From the NCBI GenBank assembly GCA_000149225.2, contig CM000693.1:620001-684000 (forward strand): a stretch of DNA of 64,000 bases, given 5' to 3'. The notes beneath the pieces were generated by a model. The model did no database searches and had not been told where the DNA came from. It saw only the letters and a list, made by a program, of their open reading frames with translations. This stretch comes from Lachancea kluyveri NRRL Y-12651 (lineage: Eukaryota > Ascomycota > Saccharomycetes > Saccharomycetales > Saccharomycetaceae). Every line of letters starts with the position of its first letter. The stretch's first letter is position 1. The position numbers were made by a program, and so were the translations under genes. Positions 16,588 through 28,062 of the stretch are shown piece by piece.

Positions 16588-19356
16588 ATGGATACTGATA
16601 GTGCAGATAAACACTTCTGTGAATCGGAACACTTTCCGAAAAAAAAAAGACAGCGTACAACTGTAGTTTGTACAAATTGCAAAAAGAGGAAAATCAAATG
16701 CGATCGTAAGAGGCCCGCGTGTTCCAACTGTTCTGTCGCTAACGTTGCAGAATACTGTCAATATGTCCAACCTAACTGGGCCTTAGAAAACAACGATGAG
16801 CCTAAGAGTAATAACGATATGAAACTGGAGTTTCTAACAAAGCAAATGGAATATGTGTATAAAAAAATGGAAAATGTGGAAAGGTTACTCGGTGGTAACA
16901 GCTTATATTCGGACACAAATCCGATGACGCTAAGGAGTAGCAACTCGTCTTTAGGCTCTGCTTGCTCGGCATCTACACTTGCTATGTTGGGATTGCCATC
17001 ACAGGAAACCGATAACTTTCACACTGATAGAATCGACTTTTTTCAAAGCTATAGCTCATTAGAGATTAAGAGAAGCGCTTCGACGGATTTTAAGCCACTA
17101 ACTACTACAGCCCTTTACAATAAAGATGTTTTTATTAGGCTACTGCATAGTCATTTCAAAGTCAGTAAATCTTTGTTGAAATCCCTGAAAAAGAACGAGG
17201 CTAAGGCCGAAGAAAAGCATGTGGCTAAGTCTGTGATCCACGCGATCAATATGACCAATCCTACCGAGGAAAATGAGCAACACATTAGGAACTTTAATGA
17301 TCAACGTCGTGGCACTTTGGATACTTTACCCATTTTCCCAACTTTCACATCAACATCTAATAACAGGGAAAAAGACTTCCAGGAATTTTTGGGCCAAAAA
17401 ATTTTGGATAAAATGCCAACGAAATATGTGGTAGATAGATATTTTGAAATCTTTTGGCAAAACATTTACCCTTTAATACCTATTTTGGAAAGATCTGAAT
17501 TCGAAAATGACTTGAAGAGGATCCTACAATGGGACAAGGCCACGGGCGAATTGATAGAAGTCAGAGCAACAAAAACCTACGATTATGCTGTCCTTGCTAC
17601 CTTTTTAATTATCATTCGGTTTTCTTATGTCACAATTGTGGCGAAATTGCAGCCTTTCGAAGAAGACAAAATGATTTTGAACAAGTATCCAATTAGTGTT
17701 GATTTCATCTCCTTGACATATTCATGCCTATCGAATTACAGGTTTTTAAGAAGGACAAAATTTAAAGTTTTACAAGCATTGGTTTTCCTAAGACATTACT
17801 TGTTGTTTGCTCCAGAGGATGGAGACGGTGTTGATATGGCACAGTCTCAGATATTGTATTCTATGATTGTTCAAAGTGCTTATACCATAGCATTGAACAG
17901 AGACCCTACAAATTTTCCTGAGCTCGCGCAAGATAATCGCAAAGTTCAGCTTTACAGAAAGATGTGGTACGCTATTGTCACTTTAGACAGAAAAATTTCC
18001 ACAATTACTGGTATACCTTGTATTATTCAAAACTCGGAAAACCTGTGCAACACCAAGGCTCCAGATCCTAATGACTTAGATCCAGTAGAAAACCGGATTA
18101 GTGAGTTGACTCGTCCTATTTCTCAAATCGACGAGTTATGTGGGAAAGTTATTAATCTTATCAACCAGGTTAATAGTCCTCCAAGGGTAAACGACATACT
18201 ACAGCTCTTGAATCAGATAGACTACACTGTACAGCTAAATCGACTGGATATGCACTCTATGAAGCCCTTTGCCATGGAAACTGCGGTACAGGATAATCTA
18301 ACTAATTTCCGCATTCTAGAAAAGAATTTGGTTATAAAGACAATGAAACTGATGATTCGCCATTCTTTAACCATCCATTACGAGAATGAGGAACATTTGG
18401 ATATTTGGAAAGCTTCAAACTTTTTTTTCCAAACCTTGAAAGGCGCTGTCGATATTGCCAACATTTGCTACAAATTTCTGTCTGGTCAGTATGATTCTCA
18501 CTTGCATTCAGGGTACCAGTTTCATGTCAACAGGGCTTGTGAAGCTGCTGTTGAGAAATGCTGCTTAATTCTGTGTTCTTTGGCGTTGAGATGTCTCCAT
18601 GCGAAGAAGATGTTCCAAACAAAAGAGGATTTTCAACAGGATGAACAACTACAATTCATCACTGCAGAGATCCATGAACTGCTAATGAAAAACTATAATG
18701 AGCTGGCTTCCATTTTGTTTAATAAGTTGGGCGCCAAATACTACCAGAGCTTCAAAGCCCTGGCGATATTGCGATTTTTCTTCCGAATTTTAAACAACCC
18801 AGAAGATTCGGTCATAGGTTCCATCTTTGATCTTTTATCCAATCCGAAGGCACAAGAGGCTTATAAAGAAGACTTTAAAAAGGAATTTGAGGAGGAGGAC
18901 AAACCCGCTGTATTCGATCTACTTGACGAATGGTCATTGGCTGGAAAGGCGCCGATGCACCTTCGTTATGCCAACATTTTGGCTAGTTTCTCCAAGCAAG
19001 ACTTTTGTCAAATTTTGGAAATTTTGAAGGAAAGCGTAGTTTTGAAATCTCCAATCTATGAATTTAACAAGGAAAATAAAGCAAACACTAACAGTCACAC
19101 CCAGTTTATCGTGGTATCACACCATAGCCCTCGTAGCATTTTGAACTCTGCAGATACCAATAAAAGTGATAGCAATTACGTGCCCAGTCTTTTGTATTCG
19201 GAAGATAAGGTGGTTAAAGATTTAATTCCTGGGCCAATGAGCGATGAAATCGAGCTCCAAAATAATTTCTTCGAAAGCCGTGATTTCTATGACGAGTTGA
19301 GAAGTTTCGAGTGGATATTCAACTTTCCAAACAATGATGACGGAACACACAGGTAA
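16588..19356 (+). CDS. Zn2Cys6 fungal transcription factor (Hap1/Oaf3-like)
   Basis: 922 residues. A basic stretch (PKKKRQRT) precedes a binuclear zinc cluster CTNCKKRKIKCDRKRPACSNC...C at about residues 28-57 (C-X2-C-X6-C-X6-C-X2-C-X8-C). A linker and a short coiled coil (LTKQMEYVYKKMENVERLLGG, about 86-106) follow for dimerisation, as in CGG-triplet binders. The central region (about 270-480: YFEIFWQNIYPLIPILERSEF, MWYAIVTLDRKISTITGIPC) is the fungal-specific regulatory domain. The C-terminus is acidic (DELRSFEWIFNFPNND), a possible activation domain. The zinc-cluster flank CQYVQPNW recalls Hap1 and Oaf3, but I cannot assign an orthologue. It sits directly before the hexose-transporter pair, which suggests but does not show a link to sugar or respiratory control. 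Confidence 0.85.
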   Translation: MDTDSADKHFCESEHFPKKKRQRTTVVCTNCKKRKIKCDRKRPACSNCSVANVAEYCQYVQPNWALENNDEPKSNNDMKLEFLTKQMEYVYKKMENVERLLGGNSLYSDTNPMTLRSSNSSLGSACSASTLAMLGLPSQETDNFHTDRIDFFQSYSSLEIKRSASTDFKPLTTTALYNKDVFIRLLHSHFKVSKSLLKSLKKNEAKAEEKHVAKSVIHAINMTNPTEENEQHIRNFNDQRRGTLDTLPIFPTFTSTSNNREKDFQEFLGQKILDKMPTKYVVDRYFEIFWQNIYPLIPILERSEFENDLKRILQWDKATGELIEVRATKTYDYAVLATFLIIIRFSYVTIVAKLQPFEEDKMILNKYPISVDFISLTYSCLSNYRFLRRTKFKVLQALVFLRHYLLFAPEDGDGVDMAQSQILYSMIVQSAYTIALNRDPTNFPELAQDNRKVQLYRKMWYAIVTLDRKISTITGIPCIIQNSENLCNTKAPDPNDLDPVENRISELTRPISQIDELCGKVINLINQVNSPPRVNDILQLLNQIDYTVQLNRLDMHSMKPFAMETAVQDNLTNFRILEKNLVIKTMKLMIRHSLTIHYENEEHLDIWKASNFFFQTLKGAVDIANICYKFLSGQYDSHLHSGYQFHVNRACEAAVEKCCLILCSLALRCLHAKKMFQTKEDFQQDEQLQFITAEIHELLMKNYNELASILFNKLGAKYYQSFKALAILRFFFRILNNPEDSVIGSIFDLLSNPKAQEAYKEDFKKEFEEEDKPAVFDLLDEWSLAGKAPMHLRYANILASFSKQDFCQILEILKESVVLKSPIYEFNKENKANTNSHTQFIVVSHHSPRSILNSADTNKSDSNYVPSLLYSEDKVVKDLIPGPMSDEIELQNNFFESRDFYDELRSFEWIFNFPNNDDGTHR

Positions 19357-21118
19357 AATAGTTGAAGTATAAGGTTTAAATAGAAAGAGAATAAAAGATA
19401 AATGAAACAAAAAAAAGAAAAAAAAGTAGGTTTCACTCTTTGTATTAATTCATGCTTCAAAGGCACACAAACGGAAAAATTTTAAGTAATTTTTAACACG
19501 CTTTCTATTCTTTTTTCAAATATTTACATTTTGCATCGATACGGCAGTTTTAGCACAAATTTTCAAGTTCAAAACTTCAATCCGGAAAATGCAACCCAAA
19601 CATAAACAAAATGTGAGTTGCCAACTTTATGCAAACGAGGTAAATACACGATGCTGCACAGCAATCTCAAACCAACAAATATGCTACTACGCTGACCCTA
19701 ACATTTCACTTTGTTCGGCAATATTCCTAATCTACGAGAGATAAAATCGCTACATCCTTTTCAAAGGTTGAACTGGAGGGCTGAACGAGACGTGTAAGTG
19801 TTGGATCGTTAAGAGTTTTATACGAGTAAATGAAATACCGAACTAAAAAGGCCAGTTAGTTTTGCAGGGTCGCGCTTCGGCATGCTTTTTGCCAACAATG
19901 CATGAATCGATAATTTTTCCGGGCCCGTTTCGTTTAAAACTATATACGTCATCTGAAACGGTAATAGCAACATGAATCCTCACGAAAAGAAAAGCATGGG
20001 AATTGTGGTTAGTACCGGGAGGAATCACATACGACGCTATGGGCCAGGTCAATCCAGATGGACCTAGAAGTAGAGGTTGATGCTGCCACTTCCATGTGGA
20101 GACAGTCAGCCTGGTGGTGTAACTAGCATGGCGGCCGAATAGTCCGGATTAAAGGAATTGTAAGGGGGAAGGAAGGGGCAGGGGTCTCCTCTTCCATGGT
20201 CATCAAACTCTTGGGGGATGGTGAGAAAGAGACGCAATAGGTCCCGCAGCAATACGAAATATTTAGCTGATACGGGGTTGCAATTCGTAGCTTGATTAGC
20301 ACCCTCTCGCATTTGATGTAAATGATAGTGACCAAGGGTGCATGACGTGGATGATCCAATGATTAGAAAAGGTTTGAAAATTACTGTGGAGATTCCACTA
20401 AACCTGGAGTAGCGTGGTAGCGTGTTTTACACTTCCACTTCCTTCTAAAGCGATCTTTTTTTTTTGCAAGTGTTTGCTTTTTGTCCCAAGCCAAGCGATA
20501 ATTTTTGTCCCTACCAAGCGCGGTTATATTTTTGACGGTTTTTTTTTCCGTCCCGGAAAAACCACCGGTGAGTGCAGGAAATACCGGAACGATAGGCGGG
20601 TTCAATAAGATGGTGATTAACATTTGCCAGGACTAGATGAGAAATTGTACGTAGAGAATAACAGGTTCATTGCCAACCCGTAGTTCACTTTAAGATCAAT
20701 AGCTAATTGTTTTCTTGTGACTATCCAAGACCGGACCGGAAAGTGAGTTTCGGAATTTGTCCCCGGAAGAATTCTGCTTCGGATAAATATCAAAGAAGAA
20801 AAGTTTGGTGCGGCGAGCCCCCGTGCTGTCGCTCAGAAAAGTCTGCAGGCCGGATAAATATCCAGAAAGCAAAAAGAAAAAAGGTGCTTTGTACGTCATC
20901 GACCTGTCCCGGGACTAAAAGGAACATGTGGTAGTAACGTTGAGAGATGTGGTGTGAGTTGTTTCTTCTTGCAGTAGTTGACAAAAAAAATATATATAAA
21001 TATGGAACTGGTCTCCATACAATATTCATTCTATTCCCCAGTTTTTTTTCTTTTTAAATAGTCTTATTTTCACCCATATCAATATCAAGTTTTATTGTAC
21101 TACTCATCGTGTTCCACT
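19357..21118. other. Long promoter of first hexose transporter
   Basis: About 1.76 kb without a gene. Its right part contains a cluster of Rgt1-like CGGANNA motifs (listed separately), CCGG-rich blocks near 20550-20900, and a TATA-like TATATATAAATAT at 20990-21002. Short frames on both strands have no recognisable similarity. The length resembles S. cerevisiae HXT promoters. Confidence 0.5.
20145..20857 (+). promoter_or_regulatory. Rgt1-type CGGANNA cluster upstream of HXT
   Basis: CGGANNA occurs at 20145-20151, 20544-20550 (reverse), 20554-20560, 20764-20770, 20780-20786 and 20851-20857. Five copies lie within 314 bases, where about 0.6 would be expected by chance. Rgt1 represses S. cerevisiae HXT genes through this motif when glucose is absent. 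Binding here is inferred. Confidence 0.5.
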
Positions 21119-22858
21119 ATGAATAGTAATTCTCAAAACATTACTTCATCTCAAGATGCTAGTCCATCCCAGGAGGTCACTCCATCTAAGAGTGAATCTT
21201 TTGATCAAAACTCTCACAATTCAAGGATCATGAATGCTCCAGAAGCTAAAGGCGGTCAAATGGGCGACGAAGACGAATTCGACGAATTGCAGAAAGCTGC
21301 TGAAGAACAGTTAGCCAAAAAGGGTACTTCCGAATACCTGTTCGTTTCGATCTGTTGTGTTATGGTTGCCTTCGGTGGTTTCGTTTTCGGCTGGGATACC
21401 GGTACCATTTCTGGTTTTGTGAACATGTCTGACTTCAAGAGAAGATTTGGTCAATACAAACATTCTACTGGTACCTACTACTTGTCCGATGTCAGAGTCG
21501 GTTTAATTGTCGCTATTTTCAACATCGGTTGTGCCATCGGTGGTGTCGTTTTATCTAAAATTGGTGAAGTCTATGGTCGTCGTATTGGTTTGATGGCCGT
21601 CGTCGTCATTTACATCATCGGTATCATTATCCAAATCGCTTCCATCGACAAATGGTACCAATACTTTATCGGTAGAATTATCTCCGGTTTGGGTGTTGGT
21701 GGTATCACCGTTTTGTCTCCAATGTTGATTTCTGAAAATGCTCCAAAGCATCTAAGAGGTACTTTGGTTTCTTGTTACCAATTGATGATTACCGCTGGTA
21801 TCTTTTTGGGTTACTGTACCAACTACGGTACCAAGACTTACGAGAACTCTGTCCAATGGAGAGTTCCTCTAGGTCTATGTTTCGCTTGGGCTATACTGAT
21901 GATTATCGGTATGTCTTTTGTTCCAGAATCTCCACGTTACTTGGTCGAAGTCGGTAGGGTTGAGGAAGCTAGACGTTCTTTGGCTAGAGTTAACAAGGTC
22001 TCCGTTGACGATGCTCTTGTCGCCGTGGAACTTGAACACATCGAAGCTAGTGTCGAAGCCGAAAAATTAGCTGGTTCTGCATCTTGGAGTGAATTGGTTA
22101 CTGGTAAACCAAGCATGTTCAGACGTACTTTGATGGGTATTATGATTCAATCTTTGCAACAATTGACTGGTGACAACTACTTCTTCTACTATGGTACTAC
22201 AATTTTCCAAGCCGTCGGTATGGATGACTCTTTCGAAACCTCTATTGTCTTGGGTATTGTCAACTTTGCCTCTACCTCTCTCTCTCTATACACAGTCGAC
22301 AAGTTTGGTCGTCGTAACTGTCTGTTGTATGGTTGTTGTGGTATGGTCGCATGTTACGTTGTGTATGCTTCTGTTGGTGTTACCAGATTATGGCCAGACG
22401 GTCAAGACCAACCATCTTCCAAGGGTGCTGGTAACTGTATGATTGTCTTTGCCTGTTTCTACATTTTCTGTTTCGCCACCACATGGGCTCCAATTGCCTA
22501 CGTCGTCATTTCCGAATCTTACCCATTAAGAATTAAGGGTAAGGCCATGGCCATTGCTTCTGCTGCTAACTGGATTTGGGGTTTCTTGATTGCTTTCTTC
22601 ACTCCATTTATCACATCTGCCATCAACTTCTACTACGGTTACGTCTTTATGGGTTGTATGATCTTTGCCTACTTCTACGTTTTCTTCTTTGTTCCAGAAA
22701 CTAAAGGTTTGACCTTGGAAGAAGTCAACGAGATGTACCAGGACGGTGTCTTGCCATGGAAATCTTCATCTTGGATTCCATCTTCTAGAAGAGGTGCTGA
22801 TTACAATGCAGATGATTTGATGCATGATGATAAGCCATTCTACAAGAGATTTTTCTAA
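21119..22858 (+). CDS. HXT: Hexose transporter (HXT family, MFS sugar porter), copy A
   Basis: 579 residues from the ATG at 21119; the frame is open 8 codons further, but only with a TTG start. A hydrophilic Ser/Gln-rich N-terminal tail of about 75 residues precedes 12 membrane segments. Signatures are [15 protein letters not shown] (TM1), [44 protein letters not shown] (sugar-binding TM7 region), DKFGRRNC and [17 protein letters not shown], and the C-terminus ends [16 protein letters not shown]. These match S. cerevisiae Hxt1/3/6/7 closely. It imports glucose and fructose by facilitated diffusion. Codons are those of strongly expressed yeast genes. A second copy follows 3 kb downstream on the same strand, with long identical DNA blocks. 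The locus corresponds to both HXT clusters of S. cerevisiae. Confidence 0.95.
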   Translation: MNSNSQNITSSQDASPSQEVTPSKSESFDQNSHNSRIMNAPEAKGGQMGDEDEFDELQKAAEEQLAKKGTSEYLFVSICCVMVAFGGFVFGWDTGTISGFVNMSDFKRRFGQYKHSTGTYYLSDVRVGLIVAIFNIGCAIGGVVLSKIGEVYGRRIGLMAVVVIYIIGIIIQIASIDKWYQYFIGRIISGLGVGGITVLSPMLISENAPKHLRGTLVSCYQLMITAGIFLGYCTNYGTKTYENSVQWRVPLGLCFAWAILMIIGMSFVPESPRYLVEVGRVEEARRSLARVNKVSVDDALVAVELEHIEASVEAEKLAGSASWSELVTGKPSMFRRTLMGIMIQSLQQLTGDNYFFYYGTTIFQAVGMDDSFETSIVLGIVNFASTSLSLYTVDKFGRRNCLLYGCCGMVACYVVYASVGVTRLWPDGQDQPSSKGAGNCMIVFACFYIFCFATTWAPIAYVVISESYPLRIKGKAMAIASAANWIWGFLIAFFTPFITSAINFYYGYVFMGCMIFAYFYVFFFVPETKGLTLEEVNEMYQDGVLPWKSSSWIPSSRRGADYNADDLMHDDKPFYKRFF

Positions 22859-23151
22859 GGTTTAATGGCATGAAATAGATGGGTAGAGAATCATTCTCAC
22901 TCTCCATTGTACTCTATTTTCGGGCTGCTTTGGTCACATTTTTAATACGCATTTTATTACACACGATTAGTTTTCATGATATATAGATTTAAAGATTTAC
23001 GTTCTAAAATATAATTTTTTAGGATCATACCTTCTTTTTGTCGTTCTGTTATCGATGGATTTCTTTTGGAGAGCAATCAGTACAGATACAGTGCACAATA
23101 GCGTAATAGGACTATCTTTAGCCTCCACAGCGGATCCAACCTTTATCCTAC

Positions 23152-23177
23152 GCCTGCCTGCCTACCTGCCTGCCTAC
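23152..23177. repeat. CCTG/CCTA tetranucleotide repeat
   Basis: Imperfect tandem run of GCCTGCCTGCCTACCTGCC type units downstream of HXT copy A. Confidence 0.8.
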
Positions 23178-24841
23178 ATTTAGGCTTTCACTATCTCCCA
23201 CCTTCTGCACTTTTTAATTGTCATGCTTAAATGTCCGTTGCTAAAAAAACAGTAAAACAGCTTCCAATCTTAAATACAGCGTTTTTCTCAGAGATTCTTA
23301 GTATGTTGCCAATAGAATTCTGATACTACTTAGAGATGAATGTGGCTTCCGATTGGTTTCGCTTTTCCGATCGGCTGGAAGCTTCCACGTCCCTTGCAAT
23401 ACCGTCCATCAAAAGTTTATCACCCTATGTAAGCACCTCTTCTCAGGCGCGTGTAGATAATACTAAGTTGTCTTCAAGAAAGCAATAACAAATGCTAGAA
23501 ACCAATTCCCAAAAATGGCTCTACGTGGAAAGGCCAGTTCTTCCGTCAAGTATCCCACACTTTCAAACCAGATGTGTGATGCACTTTAAAAAGAACTGTT
23601 TAATTTTTAGGACTTTATTATGGGTCAAGTTCGTAATGTGCTTTAGAAGCATGTAGTATGACATGTCGAACAACATGCACGCCTTTATGGACCTGATGCT
23701 CCCCTTGCTTCGAAATAAAGAAACATCATACCTTCTTCACAGAGTACATCAGCCAAGTCTTCACCTAAGATATACAATGCGTATCTCGTAAGTAGTTCCC
23801 ACGTAAGAAAAGGGGAAGAAAAGCCAACAAAAGCTGGATATTTGCAAACAATCAACAAGAAGGCATTAACCTTATCCGTAACGTACAGCTTTACTAAAAC
23901 CTTGGACAACTGCGCACCTTTTTGGGTTCCGTAAGAAGCCCAGGATTAGAGCAGACCTGCAGAACCAAAATGAAGAGCGTTTATATAAAGGGATTGAGAG
24001 CCAATGGATTCGGATCTCAGTCCTTTGCGGGGGGACTCGAGCCCTATCAAACCCATAGTAAATCACTCAGAGATGGCAGCCAAATGTAACAATGATTCTA
24101 ATTTTAATGCAAGGCCACAATATCTGCTTGTATTTTAGGTTTCAGCCCTAGCTCAAGTTTTGTAAATTTCACCCCACACTAACTTTTGGTAAACAGCTGA
24201 TTCCTTTATTGGTTCGGAAATACCGCCATTAAACGCTCCACCGCTCTCTTCTAAACTGACGAACCCGTTACGTTTACCCTAAGACACGATTTTAAAATAG
24301 ACGATGTCTTTCTTTATGTCTCAATATATACAACTATACAGCATCTCCTCTCTTTTTCACCTACACGAGCATTTACCAAGCATTCTACTGCCATATCCCT
24401 GTCGAAAGCATCAAGAACACTCTATTCCAGGATATTGTTGGCAACAGCGTAAAAGGGATAACGCCGGGAAAGCAAAAGAAGAATGCAGCCATCAGCTGAG
24501 ATTTGAACTAGTATTTACTTTTCCGGAGTTATCTATCACCCACGTCTTGGCGAATTCTCCTTTGACCCATGCATTTTTCCATACCGAGATGGAAAAAAGA
24601 AAAAAATCCGGCATGCTGGTCCCTAACGTGCCGTTTCCTGTTGACGGAGGTTTTTGGTGTGGGAGGAAAAACCACACGTCGGGTGATACTTGAGCTTTCG
24701 GATTTACCATCACCTCAGAAAAAGTCGTACAGAAAATAATGCTCCGTGCGATACTTCGGCAAACAAAGGAAGGAATGCGTCTATGGAAAAACCAAGGATT
24801 ATGTGGGTCCAGGCCAAGATTTTTTTTTGGCCCGGGCAAGC

Positions 24842-24865
24842 TTTTTTTTTTTTTTTTTTTTTTTT
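24842..24865. repeat. Poly(T) tract, 24 bases
   Basis: A homopolymer in the promoter of the second HXT gene. Poly(dA:dT) tracts exclude nucleosomes in yeast promoters. Its exact length may be a sequencing artefact. Confidence 0.85.
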
Positions 24866-25858
24866 GACTTCTGCATGAAAAGGAAAAAGAAAGGCATGAT
24901 TGCGGCCGTGGGCATCATTTGAATACGTTGACACAGATGGCTCCATGTTTTCACAGCCGTCAAAGTGAACTGGCTTCGACGTGCTATAATTTACCTCGTA
25001 GAAACGGTTCTGCAAACACGAGTTTCTGGAGTTTTCTCTTAGTAGCCCGGTTTCTCGATACATCCCGGCACAACATTATCTCATGGTCTTGCTGCACCTT
25101 GAACTCTAACCAACTTTCTATTACATCCCCGGATTTATTTTTCACGGATCTATTCTTGGCCATCTTGTGGTAGACATTTTTCCAACGGACATACAAAAAA
25201 AAAGAAAAAATATACAGCTAGGTGATTTCCCAGTACCTCTCGCCATCAGCAGTGCCTATTGTGTTATGTTCATGCCTCAAAAGTAGCCTGATACGCTCAT
25301 CTCATGAAGAGGATCTGACATTCGATTCAGAATAGCTCGTAGCAGATACATACCTCCACGCTCGGCGATTGAAGCCCGCGGGCTACTCTAAGAAAAATAT
25401 GCACATACCAAGTCAAACTGGAGATATTTTCTATGTTTGGGGCCTTGTTCCTTTCTCTCTGGAAAAATCAGTATATACTTTTCGGGAGAAAACATGCAGT
25501 GCGGTACATTTCTCTGGGGTTGTCTACGCAGATTTCTGGGCAACAAATTATCATTTTTGTGGGGCTCCGCGTTCTCACTCGGAAAAATGTTCTTAAGTAA
25601 CGCAAGAAAAGCCCTACAGGGATTTCTGCGTGAAAATTTCTCCAGACTTTTGACAAGGCCTAAATAATTACCTCTCGAAGTTGGTGTGGGCAAGTTGTTC
25701 CTGTTGAGATTCGGCGAGACTCGAGGCAAAAAAAAAGTATAAAAAGCCAAGCAAGTCACTTAGATCTTGAAAGTTTGTAGTTTTAATTCTTTTTTATTTC
25801 TTCTTCTCCATCAACAAAAACTATCAGTTTCTCCAACCTACAAATTTCAAACAAAAAA

Positions 25859-27562
25859 ATGTCTGACCCTGCTTCGCAACCAGTACAAGCTGCTGAAGCA
25901 ACTCCTGTCGACAACCATTCTTTTCTAAGTGGTTCTCAATTATCTACTCCATCTAACAAAGCTTCTAGAGATGATCTAAAGGAGCAAGGATTGGCTGAAG
26001 ATAACGTTCCTGATATTCCAAAAAAGCCTGCTTCTGCTTACATTACTGTCTGTATCCTTTGTCTGTTCGTCGCCTTCGGTGGTTTCGTTTTCGGCTGGGA
26101 TACTGGTACCATTTCTGGTTTTGTGAACCAAACCGATTTCAAGAGGAGATTTGGTCAATACAAACATTCTACTGGTACCTACTACTTGTCCGATGTCAGA
26201 GTCGGTTTGATTGTTTCTATTTTCAACATCGGTTGTGCCTTTGGTGGTATTATTTTGTCTAAGCTGGGTGATATGTATGGTCGTCGTATTGGTTTGATGG
26301 CTGTCGTCGTTGTTTACATCGTCGGTATCATTATCCAAATCGCTTCCATCGACAAATGGTATCAATACTTTATCGGTAGAATTATCTCCGGTTTGGGTGT
26401 TGGTGGTATCTCTGTCTTATCTCCAATGTTGATTTCTGAAACCGCTCCAAAGCATCTAAGAGGTACTTTGATTGCTTCCTACCAATTGATGATTACCGCC
26501 GGTATCTTTTTGGGTTACTGTACCAACTACGGTACCAAGAATTACGAGAACTCTGTCCAATGGAGAGTTCCTCTAGGTCTATGTTTCGCTTGGGCTATTT
26601 TCATGATTACCGGTATGTTGTTCGTGCCAGAATCTCCACGTTACTTGGTTGAAGCAGGTAAGATTGAAGAAGCTAAGCGTTCTATTGCTAGATCTAACAA
26701 GGTTACCATTGAGGATCCAGCTGTTCAAACCGAAGTCGACATGATTTGCGCTGGTGTCGAAGCCGAAAAATTAGCTGGTTCTGCTTCATGGAGCGAATTG
26801 TTCTCTGCTAAGACTAAGGTTTTGCAACGTTTAATTATGGGTATTATGATTCAATCTTTGCAACAATTGACTGGTGACAACTACTTCTTCTACTACGGTA
26901 CTACCATTTTCAAGTCTGTCGGTATGGAAGATTCTTTCGAAACTTCAATTGTTATCGGTATTGTCAACTTTGCTTCCACCTTCTTCTCCTTATACACAGT
27001 CGACAAGTTTGGTCGTCGTAAGTGTATGTTGTGGGGTGCCTCAACCATGGTTGCTTGTTTTGTCGTCTTTGCCTCTGTCGGTGTTACCAGATTATGGCCA
27101 AATGGTCAAGATCAGCCATCTTCCAAGGGTGCTGGTAACTGTATGATTGTCTTTACCTGTTTCTACATTTTCTGTTTCGCCACCACATGGGCTCCAATTG
27201 CCTACGTTATTGTTGCTGAATCTTTCCCATTGAGAGTCAAGTCTAAGGGTATGGCTATCGCTACTGCATCTAACTGGCTATGGGGTTTCTTGATTGGTTT
27301 CTTCACTCCATTTATTACATCTGCCATCAACTTCTACTACGGTTACGTCTTTATGGGCTGTTTGGTCTTTGCCTACTTCTACGTTTTCTTCTTTGTTCCA
27401 GAAACTAAAGGTTTGACCTTGGAAGAAGTCAACGAAATGTGGGAAGAAGGTGTTTTGCCATGGAAGTCTTCATCTTGGATTCCATCTTCTAGAAGAGGTG
27501 CTGATTACAATGCCGATGACTTACAACACGATGAAAAGCCATGGTTCAAGAGAATGATGTAA
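25859..27562 (+). CDS. HXT: Hexose transporter (HXT family, MFS sugar porter), copy B
   Basis: 567 residues. The ATG follows an A-rich leader (ACAAAAAAATG), which fits high expression. It has the same 12-TM architecture and motifs as copy A ([66 protein letters not shown]) with a different N-terminal tail and TM-facing differences. The [16 protein letters not shown] tail is Hxt-like. It imports glucose and other hexoses at the plasma membrane. It is a direct tandem paralogue of the gene ending at 22858. DNA blocks such as 26147-26208 are identical to copy A including silent sites, suggesting recent duplication or gene conversion. Which copy is high- or low-affinity cannot be told from sequence. 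Confidence 0.95.
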   Translation: MSDPASQPVQAAEATPVDNHSFLSGSQLSTPSNKASRDDLKEQGLAEDNVPDIPKKPASAYITVCILCLFVAFGGFVFGWDTGTISGFVNQTDFKRRFGQYKHSTGTYYLSDVRVGLIVSIFNIGCAFGGIILSKLGDMYGRRIGLMAVVVVYIVGIIIQIASIDKWYQYFIGRIISGLGVGGISVLSPMLISETAPKHLRGTLIASYQLMITAGIFLGYCTNYGTKNYENSVQWRVPLGLCFAWAIFMITGMLFVPESPRYLVEAGKIEEAKRSIARSNKVTIEDPAVQTEVDMICAGVEAEKLAGSASWSELFSAKTKVLQRLIMGIMIQSLQQLTGDNYFFYYGTTIFKSVGMEDSFETSIVIGIVNFASTFFSLYTVDKFGRRKCMLWGASTMVACFVVFASVGVTRLWPNGQDQPSSKGAGNCMIVFTCFYIFCFATTWAPIAYVIVAESFPLRVKSKGMAIATASNWLWGFLIGFFTPFITSAINFYYGYVFMGCLVFAYFYVFFFVPETKGLTLEEVNEMWEEGVLPWKSSSWIPSSRRGADYNADDLQHDEKPWFKRMM

Positions 27563-28062
27563 ACGGCTTCATCTAATTCGATTTTTTTACTCCCCCACCC
27601 CCAACTTTTTTCCCCCTCAATATCAACTTGGACCTCGGTCCTAATTTTAAGTTATGGAGCTGAAGTTCCCCCCCCCCCCCCAATATTTTAACGAACTGAT
27701 GACTTATGCTGATTTTGGAAACTCATGAATTAATCAAGTAAAACAAAATAGACATACTTTCAAAATAGATTTTAATTAACTTAATACTATAAATCTGAAC
27801 TTTTAATCCATTTCTCTTAAAAAACCGTTTGTCTTCCAAAACAGTGATTTTGATAGTTCTGCCTTGATAAACATGTAGAAATTTCAAGAAACATGCGTTT
27901 AAAAAAATCGATTAAAAATTATGCTAGTAGAAGCGTTAAATAAATACAACAACTCTTTTAATTGAAGAATTATGTGTGGTCAGGTAAATTTATCTGAGGG
28001 CCAATTCCTTCAAATAAGCTTCTCTTGATTAAACAAAGTGGTGCCATTGCAAAGGGAAAGTT
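27563..28062. other. Convergent 3' region after HXT copy B
   Basis: 500 bases between convergent genes, A/T-rich to the right. It contains a 14-base C tract at 27668-27681. No gene or RNA seen. Confidence 0.45.
27668..27681. repeat. Poly(C) tract, 14 bases
   Basis: A C homopolymer in the 3' UTR region of HXT copy B. This is unusual in an A/T-rich genome, and its length may be uncertain. Confidence 0.85.

Larger units (their letters stand above)
22859..25858. other. 3-kb region between the two hexose transporters
   Basis: No convincing gene. It holds the terminator of copy A, a CCTG/CCTA repeat (23152-23177), a 24-base T-tract (24842-24865), single Rgt1-like CGGANNA motifs at 24529-24535 (reverse) and 25580-25586, and a TATA-like AGTATAAAAAG at 25736-25746. 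Short frames such as 24304-24693 plus and 25388-25759 minus have no recognisable similarity. I saw no clear decayed HXT sequence. Confidence 0.5.

Noticed and set aside
24304-25759. Frames of 117-129 codons between the two HXT genes
   Set aside because: They overlap each other on both strands, have no similarity I know, lack yeast coding bias and lie in promoter DNA.
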